A model generated the notes under the pieces. The model did no database searches. It was not told where the DNA came from and was given only the letters and a program-made list of their open reading frames with translations. From positions 1-64,000 of the forward strand of contig NZ_NXGX01000009.1 in assembly GCF_002844275.1 (NCBI RefSeq): 64,000 bases of DNA. The letters run 5' to 3'. Position 1 is the first letter of the stretch, and the number at the start of each line of letters is the position of its first letter. A program made the translations under genes and the position numbers. Below, one piece after another: positions 52,431-62,345 of the stretch. This stretch comes from Thalassospira lohafexi. Lineage in GTDB: Bacteria > Pseudomonadota > Alphaproteobacteria > Rhodospirillales > Thalassospiraceae.

Positions 52431-54269
52431 TCAGAACGGCATCGACATGGTGATTTCAACTGCGCTGCTGTCGGTGTCGTCATTATTGTCATTGGCAATA
52501 GCCATCATGTGGCTCAGGGCAAGCTGGCTGGTGAATTGACCGGTATCAAAGCCAAATCCGGTTCGCATGCGCTGATTGCCGTATTCGTTAAGGTTGCTGG
52601 TGAAAAACGGGGTGAGGATGCCCAATTCACGCCCCTGATCATCGGAAAGCGCAAAGCCATAGGTGATGGTGCCGCCGATGGTGTATTCGGTGTAATCAGC
52701 ACGCCCGGCGAGATAGTTGCCTTCAAGGGCTGCATTCAAACCGGTCATGGCATCAGACAGGCGCACACCTGCGCCGATGTTGAACGCGGTTTTGTCATCG
52801 TTGATTTCGTCGGTGAAATCATAGATCAGCCCGGTTTCAAGGAATGGCGTTACGATCAGGCTTTGGGTGGGCGTGAAATCATAGGCGGCCTCGATGGCCG
52901 GTTTGATTTGACGGGTGTTGGACCGGGTGGTGGCGTTGGTTGTGCCGTCACTTTCGTTATAGCCATCGACGGTTTTGCGTGCAGCCATGAAGGCCAGAGA
53001 CGGGGTCAGGGACAGTGGCCGCGTGTCAAGTGGCTGAACCCGATAGGATGTGGTCAGGGCGGCATACCACATGTCGGAGTCTGTGGTGCCCGATACCGCA
53101 TTGTTGTCGCGGGTGACATCAATGTTGCCCATGCCATATCCAGCTTCGCCCGCGATGGTCAGGTTTTCAAGTGGACGGTAAATGATATAGGGCGATGCGA
53201 CCCAGCCGGTTTCCTGATAGCTGCCACTGTTAAAGGCGGTGGTCAGGTCGGTATCGTTATAACCAAGCGATACGCCCGCAATCAGCGCATCGGCAAATCG
53301 GTAATCCAGCCCGACATTGTAGCCCCAGACATCGCCGTCATAACGATTGTCCGTACCACCATTGACATAGTCACTCTCAACCGAGGTAAAGGAACCATGG
53401 CCCCAAACGGTAAAGGGTGTGGTGGTGGCAAAGGCCGAACGGCCATCAATGCCGCTGGCACCGCCGACGTCACCTTGATCGGTCGGGCCAAGACCGAGCA
53501 TCTGCATGCCCTGGCCGGTGGAACTGTCAAAACTGCCCATCATCGCCATGCGGCGCAGCGCATCATTGCGGTCGGTGATGCTGTTTGTGCGGTTTTTGGG
53601 GGACATGCCGACAAGATTGGTATTCTCGGGCTCGGTCTGGGCCGTGCCGGGGCCGCCTATGCCGGAATTGTCCAAACCCGTGTTCGTGCTATTGCCGTTT
53701 GCCGATGCGATACGTGCCCCGATATTTTGCTGAATGACGGTGGTCTGGGAGCGTGAGACAGCATTGACAACGGCGGAGGAGGTGCTTGTAGAGGATGTCG
53801 ATGACGGGGTTGCTTTAAGACTACATGCGCCTGTCATGGTATATGTCGCGCCGACGCCTTGAAAGAAAAGGACGCCGTTTGTTGTATCTTCTGGGATTTC
53901 GAAGGACAGGGTGATGGTATCACCTTTTTCAGAACTGCCGCTCGTGATCGTCTGATTGTTGCCGGCGTTAATATTGTCCGTATAGGTAAAGGTATAGTTG
54001 ATTGTCCCAGCGGGGTTGTCATGTGTGAAGGTAATCTTGGCGATCTCGTTCGCACTAAAGGCGCTGGAGAACTGCACGCCATCCGAGGTTCCAGAGAAAC
54101 TGTTTAGGCTGTTACAGCCAGCGCTTAGCGCAAAGGCACTGTTGGCAAAGGGCAGCGACAGCCCGGTCAGCGCCAGCGCATAAAGCGCCTTTTTCAACAG
54201 AAACTTGCAAGCGGTGAGACAGGAACAAGCAGATTGTTGCTGTTTGAGCCTAACGTCTAGGTCAATCAT
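52431..54269 (-). CDS. Autotransporter-type outer-membrane beta-barrel protein with a short passenger
   Basis: A 612-aa secreted protein. An extended N-terminus precedes a signal peptide (hydrophobic core LYALALTGLSLPFA, cleavage near SAFA/LS). Next come a roughly 100-residue beta-rich domain (CNSLNSFSG...GACS, probably one disulfide), a Ser/Thr/Asn-rich linker (about 170-275) and a C-terminal autotransporter barrel (about 330-612) ending in SMPF with the terminal phenylalanine needed for BAM recognition. The ATG at 54269 is preferred; an upstream TTG at 54314 would lengthen it. The passenger is far smaller than in classical autotransporters. It stands alone. Confidence 0.85.
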   Translation of the reverse strand: MIDLDVRLKQQQSACSCLTACKFLLKKALYALALTGLSLPFANSAFALSAGCNSLNSFSGTSDGVQFSSAFSANEIAKITFTHDNPAGTINYTFTYTDNINAGNNQTITSGSSEKGDTITLSFEIPEDTTNGVLFFQGVGATYTMTGACSLKATPSSTSSTSTSSAVVNAVSRSQTTVIQQNIGARIASANGNSTNTGLDNSGIGGPGTAQTEPENTNLVGMSPKNRTNSITDRNDALRRMAMMGSFDSSTGQGMQMLGLGPTDQGDVGGASGIDGRSAFATTTPFTVWGHGSFTSVESDYVNGGTDNRYDGDVWGYNVGLDYRFADALIAGVSLGYNDTDLTTAFNSGSYQETGWVASPYIIYRPLENLTIAGEAGYGMGNIDVTRDNNAVSGTTDSDMWYAALTTSYRVQPLDTRPLSLTPSLAFMAARKTVDGYNESDGTTNATTRSNTRQIKPAIEAAYDFTPTQSLIVTPFLETGLIYDFTDEINDDKTAFNIGAGVRLSDAMTGLNAALEGNYLAGRADYTEYTIGGTITYGFALSDDQGRELGILTPFFTSNLNEYGNQRMRTGFGFDTGQFTSQLALSHMMAIANDNNDDTDSSAVEITMSMPF

Positions 54270-54603
54270 AGGCCTATTATCATCCTTAAAGGCCAGTGAC
54301 TGGATAGGTGACAATGGCTTTTGAAAAAAGTAGGTGCGCGTTCAGGTGGATTTAAAACGAAAAAATATACCTGCGCGTAAGGTGATATTTTTTGTTAAAA
54401 ATCAATCACATAAATCAGTCACCATCACTGGCACCCGACCTTGTGCGGTTGAGTATAAGTTCACCGGAAAGTCGATTGGTATCAAGGGTAAACCCGCAGG
54501 ACCGGGCAGGTGAATGTCGTTTTTTTGCGCAAATTGGATATTTGGTGCGCAATGTGGATAGTGAGCGTTGTCTGAAGTGCGACCTGGTCAGGGTAAATGT
54601 CGT
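54270..54603. other. 334-bp intergenic region upstream of the autotransporter gene
   Basis: This AT-rich stretch holds the autotransporter promoter and the 3' side of the isochorismatase-like gene. I see A/T tracts near 54355-54410 that could bend DNA, but no clear terminator or operator. Confidence 0.5.
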
Positions 54604-55167
54604 TTATGACGAGGCGTTGATCACATCTTGACTACGAGTCAGTACACAATATTCTGAAGCAAGAACAGCGGCATAAAGATCAAACACATCCTGTGATGGG
54701 AAGGTCTTGCCATTGGTATCGGTGACATCAATGGCCGTCGTGGCGTCAAGCACCAGCCAGTTTTCAAAACCAAGGCAATGGGCCATGCGGATGGTGATAT
54801 CCATCGAGTTGTGAATGACCACACCGGTGAAGACCAGACGTTTGATGCCACGGTCGCGCAGATGTGTTTCAAGCGAAGTCCCGACAAAAGCACAGTTTTG
54901 GTGTTTGGCAATTACGGTTTCGTTGTCGATGGGCTGGGCTTCATCCTTGAACGGTTGGCCGGGGCCGTTTGCGTAAAAGGTTGAGGCCGGGTTGGCTTCT
55001 TCGTGGCGGACATGGATCACCGGCAGGTTCTTTGCCCGAAACTCGGTCAGCAGTTTTGCAATTACATCTGCATAACCGGGATTGTTTTTGCTGTTCCATT
55101 TCGGATCGTCGATGGCCTTTTGCACATCAAGGACGATCAGGGCGGTGTCGTTGCCAAAGGCGGGCAT
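54604..55167 (-). CDS. Isochorismatase-fold hydrolase with serine in place of the catalytic cysteine
   Basis: A 187-aa cysteine-hydrolase-superfamily protein. The triad Asp (D14, IVLDVQK) and Lys (K88, VIAKHQ) are in place, but the nucleophile site reads GVVIHNSMD with S121 where isochorismatase/nicotinamidase enzymes have cysteine. The cis-peptide motif before it is kept, so the fold is intact. Subfamilies with Ser or Gly at this position exist, with unproven activity. The start at 55167 has AAGGA upstream; 55197 lacks one. Confidence 0.85.
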   Translation of the reverse strand: MPAFGNDTALIVLDVQKAIDDPKWNSKNNPGYADVIAKLLTEFRAKNLPVIHVRHEEANPASTFYANGPGQPFKDEAQPIDNETVIAKHQNCAFVGTSLETHLRDRGIKRLVFTGVVIHNSMDITIRMAHCLGFENWLVLDATTAIDVTDTNGKTFPSQDVFDLYAAVLASEYCVLTRSQDVINASS

Positions 55168-55189
55168 GTGGAAAATCCTTGTAGGGGAC

Positions 55190-55226
55190 CAAAACAAAAC
55201 CGGCCGGGAAATTAATCCCGGCCGGT
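55190..55226 (-). terminator. Rho-independent terminator of nrdJ
   Basis: An 11-bp perfect stem (ACCGGCCGGGA at 55199-55209, TCCCGGCCGGT at 55216-55226) is followed on the minus strand by TTTTGTTTTGG. Confidence 0.88.
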
Positions 55227-55263
55227 GTGCTGATTAAATCAGACGTCGTTCGGGTCTAGACCC

Positions 55264-58200
55264 TTAGGAACAACCGGTGGTCGCACCACAAGAGTCGCAT
55301 TTAAGACAGGTACCGTTGCGGACCAGGGTAAAGTTGCCGCAATCAGGGCAACCATCGCCCTCGTAACCCTTCATTCGGGCTTCGCGGATCTGGTCCATTT
55401 TGGCATCAACCTTGGCCGAGACTTCTTCGCCCGCCGTCAGGATCGCGTTGCTTTGCGGTGCTGATGGTGTGGCGGTTGTGGTTGCGGCACTTGCGGTTGT
55501 CTCGTGGCTGTGGCTGTGGCCGTCCGTGCCGGTCGATTTGACTTCGACAACGCGTTCTTCGGTTTGGGCACCGCCATCGACAACATAAAGGTTGCGACGC
55601 ACGAAGCCGGAAGATGCGACTTTACGGATGGTTTCAATCGCCTGATCTTCGGATTTCTTGGCGGCTTCGCCAAGATCGCCTTCGGCCACACCTTCGCCAA
55701 CCGCGTCGGGCAAGATGTCGGACGGCTGAACATGGGCGAGGTCATTACGACCAAGATAGGAAATCGCCAGTTCGCGGAACATGTAATCAAGGATCGAGGT
55801 CGACATCTTGATCGCATCGTTGCCCGACACCATGCCCGACGGCTCAAAGCGGGTGAAGGTGAAGGCTTCGACGTATTCCTCAAGCGGTACGCCATACTGA
55901 AGGCCGATGGAAACGGCAATCGCGAAGTTGTTCATCAACGAGCGGAAGGCGGCACCTTCCTTGTGCATGTCGATGAAGATTTCACCAAGTTTGCCGTCTT
56001 CATATTCACCGGTACGCAGGTAAACCTTGTGACCGCCAACGGTGGCCTTCTGGGTGTAGCCTTTGCGGCGGCCCGGAAGGGAACGACGGTCGCCACGGAT
56101 GACGCGTTCGATGATTTTTTCGACAATCTGCTGCGATGCTGCGGTCGCCTTGGTGGCGGTTGGCTGATCAGCGTAATCGTCTTCTTCGACGAGGGCGGAG
56201 CTCAGCGGCTGGCTGAGTTTCGAGCCATCACGATAAAGCGCGTTTGCTTTCACCCCAAGACGCCAGGACAGCATGTAAGCGTCTTTGCAATCCTGAATGT
56301 TGGCGCTGCTTGGCATGTTGATGGTTTTGGAAATCGCACCCGAGATGAACGGCTGAGCTGCGGCCATCATGCGGATGTGGCTTTCAGCCGACAGATAACG
56401 TTTGCCGATACGGCCACACGGATTTGCACAATCAAAGACCGACAGGTCTTCGTCACGCAGATGCGGGGCCTGTTCAAGCGTCATCGCACCACAGACATAG
56501 GTGTTGGCCAGTTCGATCTGTTTGCGATCAAAGCCAAGGGCGGCGAGCATGTCAAAGTCCATGCTGTTGATCTGTTTGGCATCGAGGCCGAGCTGATTGA
56601 TGCAGAAGTCATCGCCAAAGGTGTATTTGTTAAACACGAATTTAACATCAAAGGCGTTTTTCAGCGCACCTTCAACCTTGGCAATCGCATCATCGTCAAA
56701 GCCTTTGGCCTTGAGATCATCATGGGTGATGGACGGCGAGCCGACCAAGGTGCCATGACCAACGGCATATTTTTCAATGTCGCGGATCTGGTTTTCGGTA
56801 TAGCCGAGCGTTGCCAAAGCAACCGGAACGGTGCGGTTGATGATTTTGAAGTAGCCGCCACCGGCGAGTTTCTTGAATTTCACCAGTGCGAAGTCCGGCT
56901 CGATCCCGGTGGTGTCGCAATCCATGACCAGACCGATGGTGCCGGTTGGGGCAATAACGGTGGTCTGCGCATTGCGGTAGCCATGCTTTTCGCCAAGCTC
57001 AAGCGCCTTGTCCCATGCCGCACGGGCGGCAACCGGAAGATCGGCATAGGGGCTGTCGGCGGCAACCAACGGAACCGGATTGATGGCGAGGCCTTCGTAT
57101 CCGTCCTGTTCGCCGTATGCAGCGCGGCGATGGTTGCGCATAACGCGCAGCATTTCGTTGGCGTTGTCGCCATAACCCGGGAACGCACCCTGTTCACCGG
57201 CCATTTCGGCCGAGGTGGCATAGGAAATACCGCACATGATCGCGGTCAGGGACGCGCCAATCGCACGGCCTTCGTCGCTGTCATATGAAATGCCCATGCT
57301 CATCAGCAGGCCGCCGATGTTGGCATAGCCAAGACCAAGGGTACGGTAGCGATAGGACAGTTCGGCAATACGATCTGACGGGAATTGTGCCATCAGAACC
57401 GAGATTTCCAGAACCACGGTCCACAGACGCACCGCATGCTCGTAAGCCTCGATATCAACGCCACCGTCATCTGAACGGAAGTTCATCAGGTTGAGCGATG
57501 CAAGGTTACACGCCGTGTCATCAAGGAACATGTATTCCGAGCACGGGTTGGACGCATTGATGCGACCCGAATTCGGGCAGGTGTGCCATTCGTTGATCGT
57601 GCTGTCGTACTGGATCCCCGGATCAGCGCAGGCCCATGCGGCTTCGCCGACTTTGTCCCACAATTCACGTGCGGGCAGGGTCTTGGCTACTTTGCCATCG
57701 GTACGACGGATCAGTTCCCAGTCGCCGTTATCAAGAACAGCCTGAAGGAATTCATTGGAAACACGGACAGAGTTGTTCGAGTTCTGGCCCGAAACGGTCA
57801 GGTAAGCCTCGGAGTCCCAATCGGTGTCATAGGTTTTGAAGCTGATCTCGGTGAAGCCCTGACGGGCGAATTCGATGATCTTGTTGATATAGGAATCCGG
57901 GATCATGACAGCGCGTGCAGACAGCACAGCTTCTTTGAGCTGCGGGTTTTTACGCGGGGCGAAACGATCATCGGAGTCCGCCGCACCATCCCAGTTGTTG
58001 CAGGCTGCAAGCACGGCGGTGAGGTGTTTCTCGGCCAGTTTGGAACCGGCAACGAGGGCGGCAACTTTCTGTTCCTCGACGACTTTCCAGTCGATGTATT
58101 CTTCGATATCGGGGTGATCAATGTTGACCACGACCATTTTGGCCGCACGGCGCGTGGTGCCACCCGATTTGATCGCACCAGCAGCGCGGTCACCGATTTT

Positions 58201-58974
58201 AAGGAAGCTCATCAGGCCCGAAGAACGACCGCCGCCCGACAGGCTTTCGCCGCCGCCACGAACGTTCGAGAAGTTCGACCCGGTGCCTGAGCCAAATTTG
58301 AACAGGCGGGCTTCACGAGTCCAGAGATCCATGATGCCGCCTTCGTTGACGAGGTCATCGGAAACAGACTGAATGAAGCAGGCGTGCGGCTGCGGATGTT
58401 CATACGCACTGGCCGATTTGGTCAGTTCGCCGGTTTTGAAATCAACATAGGAGTGACCCTGTGCCGGGCCATCAATCCCATAAGCCCAATGCAGACCGGT
58501 GTTGAACCACTGCGGAGAGTTCGGTGCGCCCATCTGGTGGGAGAGCTGATAGCGCATTTCATCAAAGAAGGCCTGCGCATCGTCTTCGGCGTCAAAGTAA
58601 CCGCCTTTCCAGCCCCAATAGGTCCAGGTGCCCGCAAGGCGGTCAAAAACCTGGGTTGCGCTGGTTTCGCTGATGTAGCGTTTTTCAGTCGGCATTTTGT
58701 CGAGCTTGGCGACATCAGGTGCCTGACGCCACAGCCAGCTTGGAACGTCTTTTTCTTTAACCGGTTTGAGGGCAACCGGAACACCTGCCTTGCGGAAGTA
58801 TTTCTGTGCCAGAACGTCACTTGCGACCTGTGACCAGGTCGCCGGAACGTCGATGTCTTTCATTTCAAAAACAACCGACCCGTCGGGGTTTTTGATAACG
58901 CAGGACGATTTGCGAAAATCGATGTCGGCGTATGGGCTAACGCCTTCCTGTGTGCACTTTCTGGTAATCCGCAT
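55264..58974 (-). CDS. nrdJ: Adenosylcobalamin-dependent (class II) ribonucleotide reductase
   Basis: A 1236-aa enzyme that reduces ribonucleotides to deoxyribonucleotides using a thiyl radical generated from vitamin B12, independent of oxygen. The active-site segment [18 protein letters not shown] is present, as are the allosteric/active loops ([30 protein letters not shown]) and a C-terminal cysteine-rich tail (CPDCG...[13 protein letters not shown]) that reduces the active site between turnovers. A linker rich in Ala/Thr/His lies before it (about 1170-1200). The frame is intact with no intein. Two NrdR-box-like sites upstream suggest NrdR repression. No cobalamin riboswitch was seen. Confidence 0.95.
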   Translation of the reverse strand: MRITRKCTQEGVSPYADIDFRKSSCVIKNPDGSVVFEMKDIDVPATWSQVASDVLAQKYFRKAGVPVALKPVKEKDVPSWLWRQAPDVAKLDKMPTEKRYISETSATQVFDRLAGTWTYWGWKGGYFDAEDDAQAFFDEMRYQLSHQMGAPNSPQWFNTGLHWAYGIDGPAQGHSYVDFKTGELTKSASAYEHPQPHACFIQSVSDDLVNEGGIMDLWTREARLFKFGSGTGSNFSNVRGGGESLSGGGRSSGLMSFLKIGDRAAGAIKSGGTTRRAAKMVVVNIDHPDIEEYIDWKVVEEQKVAALVAGSKLAEKHLTAVLAACNNWDGAADSDDRFAPRKNPQLKEAVLSARAVMIPDSYINKIIEFARQGFTEISFKTYDTDWDSEAYLTVSGQNSNNSVRVSNEFLQAVLDNGDWELIRRTDGKVAKTLPARELWDKVGEAAWACADPGIQYDSTINEWHTCPNSGRINASNPCSEYMFLDDTACNLASLNLMNFRSDDGGVDIEAYEHAVRLWTVVLEISVLMAQFPSDRIAELSYRYRTLGLGYANIGGLLMSMGISYDSDEGRAIGASLTAIMCGISYATSAEMAGEQGAFPGYGDNANEMLRVMRNHRRAAYGEQDGYEGLAINPVPLVAADSPYADLPVAARAAWDKALELGEKHGYRNAQTTVIAPTGTIGLVMDCDTTGIEPDFALVKFKKLAGGGYFKIINRTVPVALATLGYTENQIRDIEKYAVGHGTLVGSPSITHDDLKAKGFDDDAIAKVEGALKNAFDVKFVFNKYTFGDDFCINQLGLDAKQINSMDFDMLAALGFDRKQIELANTYVCGAMTLEQAPHLRDEDLSVFDCANPCGRIGKRYLSAESHIRMMAAAQPFISGAISKTINMPSSANIQDCKDAYMLSWRLGVKANALYRDGSKLSQPLSSALVEEDDYADQPTATKATAASQQIVEKIIERVIRGDRRSLPGRRKGYTQKATVGGHKVYLRTGEYEDGKLGEIFIDMHKEGAAFRSLMNNFAIAVSIGLQYGVPLEEYVEAFTFTRFEPSGMVSGNDAIKMSTSILDYMFRELAISYLGRNDLAHVQPSDILPDAVGEGVAEGDLGEAAKKSEDQAIETIRKVASSGFVRRNLYVVDGGAQTEERVVEVKSTGTDGHSHSHETTASAATTTATPSAPQSNAILTAGEEVSAKVDAKMDQIREARMKGYEGDGCPDCGNFTLVRNGTCLKCDSCGATTGCS

Positions 58975-59196
58975 GGTCTGCTCCGGTTTTGATCAGACAT
59001 GAACGCAGCGCTACTCTGGACATGCGCCGGCATTGCCTGATTCTATATAGTTTGCTCAATGGCTAAACGCTGCCCCTTTGGTCCTTTTTTTTGACCTTAT
59101 CGGGATCAACGGCAATTCTGTATTTGGTGGTGTGGTCCCCCCTTGGAACCATCCGGTCCGTGGGCGGAACTATAAAGCCATAATCTGGCCTCAGTC

Positions 59197-59244
59197 CACT
59201 AAACTTTGTGGTTGACATCAACTTTTATCACAACATGTTGTGGG
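59197..59244. promoter_or_regulatory. Tandem NrdR boxes upstream of nrdJ
   Basis: Two 16-18-bp dyads, CCACTAAACTTTGTGG (59197-59212) and ATCACAACATGTTGTGGG (59227-59244), lie with centres 31 bp apart. Both fit the NrdR consensus of CAC-rich arms around an AT-containing centre, and NrdR boxes typically occur as pairs about 31 bp apart upstream of nrd genes. They stand 220-270 bp before the nrdJ start, implying a long leader or a distal promoter. Confidence 0.75.
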
Positions 59245-59878
59245 TCAGTTGGTGTCTCGCTGATTTGATGCTCGGGGGATTCTCGTTAATAATCTCTGAA
59301 TCAGGCCGGGAGGCCCGGAAAACTGCGCTTTTGGTGGCAGCTGCTTTGTAGGCCGGTCGAAAGACTCGGACTACATGTAGTGGCGAGACGAGATGATCCG
59401 CCACAAGCTGGAGCTAAGCTACCCCTGATTGCGGTGCATTTCCAGTGCGAAGCTGAAAACTTATTGGTTTGCGGTAAATGTCTTCGTGATTTCGACATAT
59501 AACATGTTGATATATCTATAAAAGTGTTTGTTTTGTTACGGTGAAAAATCTGGTCGTATCCCGAGTGATATGTCAGGGGACGGGCACGATATATTGTGGA
59601 TAAGCAGGTGGACAAAGCCCCACACCATATGCAGATCAATGAGTCGTCGCCCCACAAGCAGTTGTGGGTTGTTTGCCGTCAATGCATAGTGACATTGGTT
59701 CCCGTGCGGATAAGCCCGGATTACGGGCGTTTCGCGGCGTCAAATCGGTTGAATAACGCGATATGAGGCGGCTTGGCCGTGAACCGATAAATGTCAGCGC
59801 GGGCGGATGGTGTTTCCGGTTTGGGTTGAGGTGCCGTTATGAGGCGGTGTGATGGGGGTGTGTTGCCTGCCTGAAACA

Positions 59879-59907
59879 TTGACTTTGCCCGAACATCACG
59901 ACATATA
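59879..59907 (+). promoter_or_regulatory. Candidate sigma70 promoter of the NDUFA12 gene
   Basis: TTGACT (59879-59884) and CATATA (59902-59907) are separated by 17 bp, about 85 bp ahead of the NDUFA12 start. The match to the -35/-10 consensus is moderate. Confidence 0.45.
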
Positions 59908-59992
59908 AGAGCCTTGTTGATCGCAGGGCACCCCCGCGTATGTGTCGTGCGCCGCGTTTGGCGGACAAACCAGATCTGGAGAGAGACCCAAC

Positions 59993-60355
59993 ATGGCCAC
60001 CGTCGGCACCCGTATTTATACTGCGCTGTTTGGCAAGCGCGTTGGCGAAGACCGTTTCGGCAATATCTATTATACCGAAAAGAAAGCGGCCAAAGGCCGT
60101 CGCACCCGTCGCTGGGTGGTCTATAAAGGTATTGTCGAAGGGTCCAAGGTTCCGGCTGAATGGCATGCCTGGCTGCATTACACTGTTGATGCGCCGCTGT
60201 CAGACAAGGCTGAGGATCGTTATGACTGGCAGAAAGAACATCTGCCGAACCTGACCGGGACCAAGCATGCCTATCGTCCGGCAGGCCATGAATATCAGGG
60301 TGGTCAGCGCGCCAAGGCAACCGGTGATTATCAGGCCTGGTCGCCGGAAGGCTGA
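59993..60355 (+). CDS. NADH:ubiquinone oxidoreductase subunit NDUFA12 family protein
   Basis: A 120-aa homologue of the mitochondrial complex I accessory subunit NDUFA12 (B17.2), which in alphaproteobacteria is encoded away from the nuo operon. Family features are FGKRVGEDRFGNIYYTEK near the start, RRWVVYKG in the middle and the PAEWHAWLHYTVDAP block. It binds the peripheral arm of complex I. I use the ATG at 59993 with GGAGAGAG upstream rather than upstream in-frame codons. Its presence is a strong alphaproteobacterial marker. Confidence 0.95.
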   Translation: MATVGTRIYTALFGKRVGEDRFGNIYYTEKKAAKGRRTRRWVVYKGIVEGSKVPAEWHAWLHYTVDAPLSDKAEDRYDWQKEHLPNLTGTKHAYRPAGHEYQGGQRAKATGDYQAWSPEG

Positions 60356-60379
60356 TCGGCCATAAACTGTTTTTTCAGG

Positions 60380-60413
60380 CGGGCGCGGGGAAACTCGCGC
60401 CCGTTTGTGTTTT
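60380..60413 (+). terminator. Terminator after the NDUFA12 gene
   Basis: An 8-bp GC stem (CGGGCGCG at 60380-60387, CGCGCCCG at 60396-60403) is followed by TTTGTGTTTT. Confidence 0.78.
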
Positions 60414-60492
60414 ATGAGCGTTTTGCGCGGTTGTAATTTGTGCGGACGCAAGACAATATACGTATCAAAGAGATACATAACGGATAGGGCCT

Positions 60493-60945
60493 ATGAGCAA
60501 TAGACTGGTCGAAAGCCTTGCGGGTGCTGCGGTAATTGCCGTTGCCGTCGGATTTGCAGCGTACTCCTATTCACGTGCCGGAATCGGGACGGTGGAAGGG
60601 TATGAAATCTCGGCCAACTTTAGCCGGATTGACGGTTTGAGTGTCGGCAATGATGTGCGTATTTCGGGGGTGAAGGTCGGGACGGTCACCGCGCAGGACC
60701 TTAATCCTGATAGCTTTATGGCGGTTGTTAAAATGTCGGTGCGCGCGGACTTGTCCCTGCCACTTGATAGTTCGGCAAAAATTGCGTCTGACGGGTTGTT
60801 GGGGGGCAAGTTCGTGGCCCTTGAACCGGGCGGAGACATTGACATGATCGAAGCCGGTGGTGAAATCGAATACACCCAAGGATCGGTCAACCTTGAAGAC
60901 CTGATTGGTCAGGTGATTTATTCATCGACCAGCAGCGACAAATAA
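60493..60945 (+). CDS. mlaD: MlaD-type MCE-domain protein
   Basis: A 150-aa protein with an N-terminal membrane anchor (about residues 7-27) and one MCE domain (about 36-115, YEISANFSRIDGLSVGNDVRISGVKVG...). It is the periplasmic ring component of the Mla phospholipid transport system that keeps outer-membrane lipid asymmetry. The usual mlaE and mlaF genes are not in the window; the NDUFA12-mlaD-DUF2155 order is common in alphaproteobacteria, where mlaD is detached from them. Confidence 0.92.
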   Translation: MSNRLVESLAGAAVIAVAVGFAAYSYSRAGIGTVEGYEISANFSRIDGLSVGNDVRISGVKVGTVTAQDLNPDSFMAVVKMSVRADLSLPLDSSAKIASDGLLGGKFVALEPGGDIDMIEAGGEIEYTQGSVNLEDLIGQVIYSSTSSDK

Positions 60946-61126
60946 CGTCGCCGTCGCACGTGTTTCTGACGCCGGGGGCGCAAGGGTGCGGGCGGCCATT
61001 ATTTTGCCGGTTTTTCCAGCAAGGTTGTGATTTGGATTTTTCAGGTAAGGAATTGCGGATTTGGGTCTATTGGCCCATCTGAGGATTCTATCTGAAGGAC
61101 CCACGTCAAAATCATCGGAGCGGTTG

Positions 61127-61435
61127 ATGAAGAAGACCGACGCGTTGCAACATTTTCCAACATGGCAGGCCCCGGATGGGTCGCCATTGTCGTGCGTGGA
61201 AAAGATCAAGGTTCTGAATGATAATTTCGGCGAGTTGCGCGAAATCATGCAGGATGCGCTTGAAGATGCGCTTTTGATGGGCTGTGACGAAGAACAGTTT
61301 CGCGCCGTGATGCGCGATCTGGTGGCCGAAATGCACAATCCTTATGGGTCCGACAGCGCGGCTGACACTACCAACGGCAATGATGCGCGCGATGCCAAGA
61401 CTACTCAAAGTGACCAAAGCGATAAACAGGACTGA
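61127..61435 (+). CDS. Small acidic protein of unknown function between mlaD and the DUF2155 gene
   Basis: A 102-aa protein I do not recognise. The first two thirds (KTDALQHFPTWQAPDGSPLSC...EKIKVLNDNFGELREIMQDALEDALLMGCDEEQFRAVMRDLVAEM) look helical and conserved in style; the last 30 residues are a disordered Asp/Ser/Thr/Lys tail. There is no signal peptide, so it is probably cytoplasmic. The ATG at 61127 has GGAG upstream. It ends eight bases before the DUF2155 gene, so the two are likely co-transcribed. Confidence 0.75.
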   Translation: MKKTDALQHFPTWQAPDGSPLSCVEKIKVLNDNFGELREIMQDALEDALLMGCDEEQFRAVMRDLVAEMHNPYGSDSAADTTNGNDARDAKTTQSDQSDKQD

Positions 61436-61443
61436 ATGACACG

Positions 61444-61896
61444 ATGAAACGATCTTTTGCGATTGCCGCTGTTTTTTCGACATGTGCACTGATCGGAGCC
61501 GCCACCATCACAGTTGCCACTGCGGCACTTGATTATCGCCCCGCCCCGGTTGCCCAGCTTCAGGGGCTTGATAAAATCACCGCGCGCATTTCGACATTTG
61601 ATGTACCGGTCGGGCAGATGGCAAAATTTGGCACCTTGCAGATTACGGTTGATGCCTGCTATCGCACGCCGCCCGAAGAGCTTCCTGAAAGTGCCGGATT
61701 CTTGAAAATCAGTGACGTTCATGAAGATGGCCGCGAAAGCCGCGACGAGCTGTTTTCCGGCTGGATGTTTGCATCCAGTCCCGGATTGTCGGGGCTTGAG
61801 CATCCGGTTTATGACGTCTGGCTGAAAGAATGCCTGAACCCGGAAGATGCGGCGAACCAAACCCCGCAGGCTCAGCCGGCACCTGACGGCAATTAG
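61444..61896 (+). CDS. DUF2155 domain periplasmic protein
   Basis: A 150-aa exported protein with a signal peptide (residues 1-28, cleavage near ATA/AL) and the DUF2155 domain: LDKITARISTFDVPVGQMAKFGTLQI, CYRTPPEE and FSGWMFASSPGLSGLEHPVYDVWLKEC. Two cysteines probably pair. Function is unknown; the family is conserved in alphaproteobacteria beside mlaD and complex I genes, suggesting an envelope role. Confidence 0.92.
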   Translation: MKRSFAIAAVFSTCALIGAATITVATAALDYRPAPVAQLQGLDKITARISTFDVPVGQMAKFGTLQITVDACYRTPPEELPESAGFLKISDVHEDGRESRDELFSGWMFASSPGLSGLEHPVYDVWLKECLNPEDAANQTPQAQPAPDGN

Positions 61897-62345
61897 TCGC
61901 CCTTAAAACTTCCCGCATTTTATGCGTTTGAACGACAGGACCCCTGATGCGGACAGTGCATCGGGGGTTTGTCATTTGGGCCGATTGTATCGTGTTTGTG
62001 GACCGCCATAGATGCCCAGCGGCGAAACCATAGATGCGCGAGACTGAAAAACATTGGGCATTTGTTGACAGTGGACGGGGTATTCCCGCCAAAAAACATT
62101 TAGAAACAATGGGGTAGGTGTGTTTTTTGTCCGGAATTATGATCTGTAATAGCGTCACATGGTTACATATGACCGTTCGCAATCTGGCAGAAATAAGGCT
62201 GGGATATCTTTTATTGTTTCCAAAATAGAATAAGAATGTTGCCGCTGCACTGGCTTGAGGGCCACGCGCGAGGCTGTCACTGTGCACCCACTTAATTCGC
62301 GGTGCCGTTCAGGCGCGCCGTGTCATTCACATGAGGGAAGTGACA
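61897..62345. other. 449-bp intergenic region before yceI
   Basis: Holds the DUF2155 terminator near its left end and the yceI promoter. A minus-strand frame crosses the right part but has no protein character or start signal. No other motif stands out. Confidence 0.5.
61940..61971 (+). terminator. Probable terminator after the DUF2155 gene
   Basis: An 11-bp stem with one mismatch/wobble (ACCCCTGATGC at 61940-61950, GCATCGGGGGT at 61958-61968) is followed by TTTGTC. Confidence 0.6.

Larger units (their letters stand above)
58975..59992. other. 1-kb non-coding region between nrdJ and the NDUFA12 gene
   Basis: Contains the nrdJ promoter with two NrdR-box-like dyads, further dyads (ACTACATGTAGT at 59370-59381; ATATAACATGTTGATAT at 59497-59513) and a probable sigma70 promoter for the NDUFA12 gene near 59879-59907. 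Minus-strand frames at 59301-59657 and 59721-60320 have odd composition and no recognisable domain, so they are not called. A small RNA is possible but not supported. Confidence 0.6.

Noticed and set aside
58975-59230. Cobalamin riboswitch ahead of the B12-dependent reductase
   Set aside because: No B12-box-like sequence was visible in the leader; the NrdR boxes explain regulation better.
59301-60320. Minus-strand open frames of 118 and 199 codons upstream of nrdJ
   Set aside because: Composition is rich in Cys/Arg/Trp/His with no domain, no ribosome-binding site, and the longer one runs antisense through the NDUFA12 gene.
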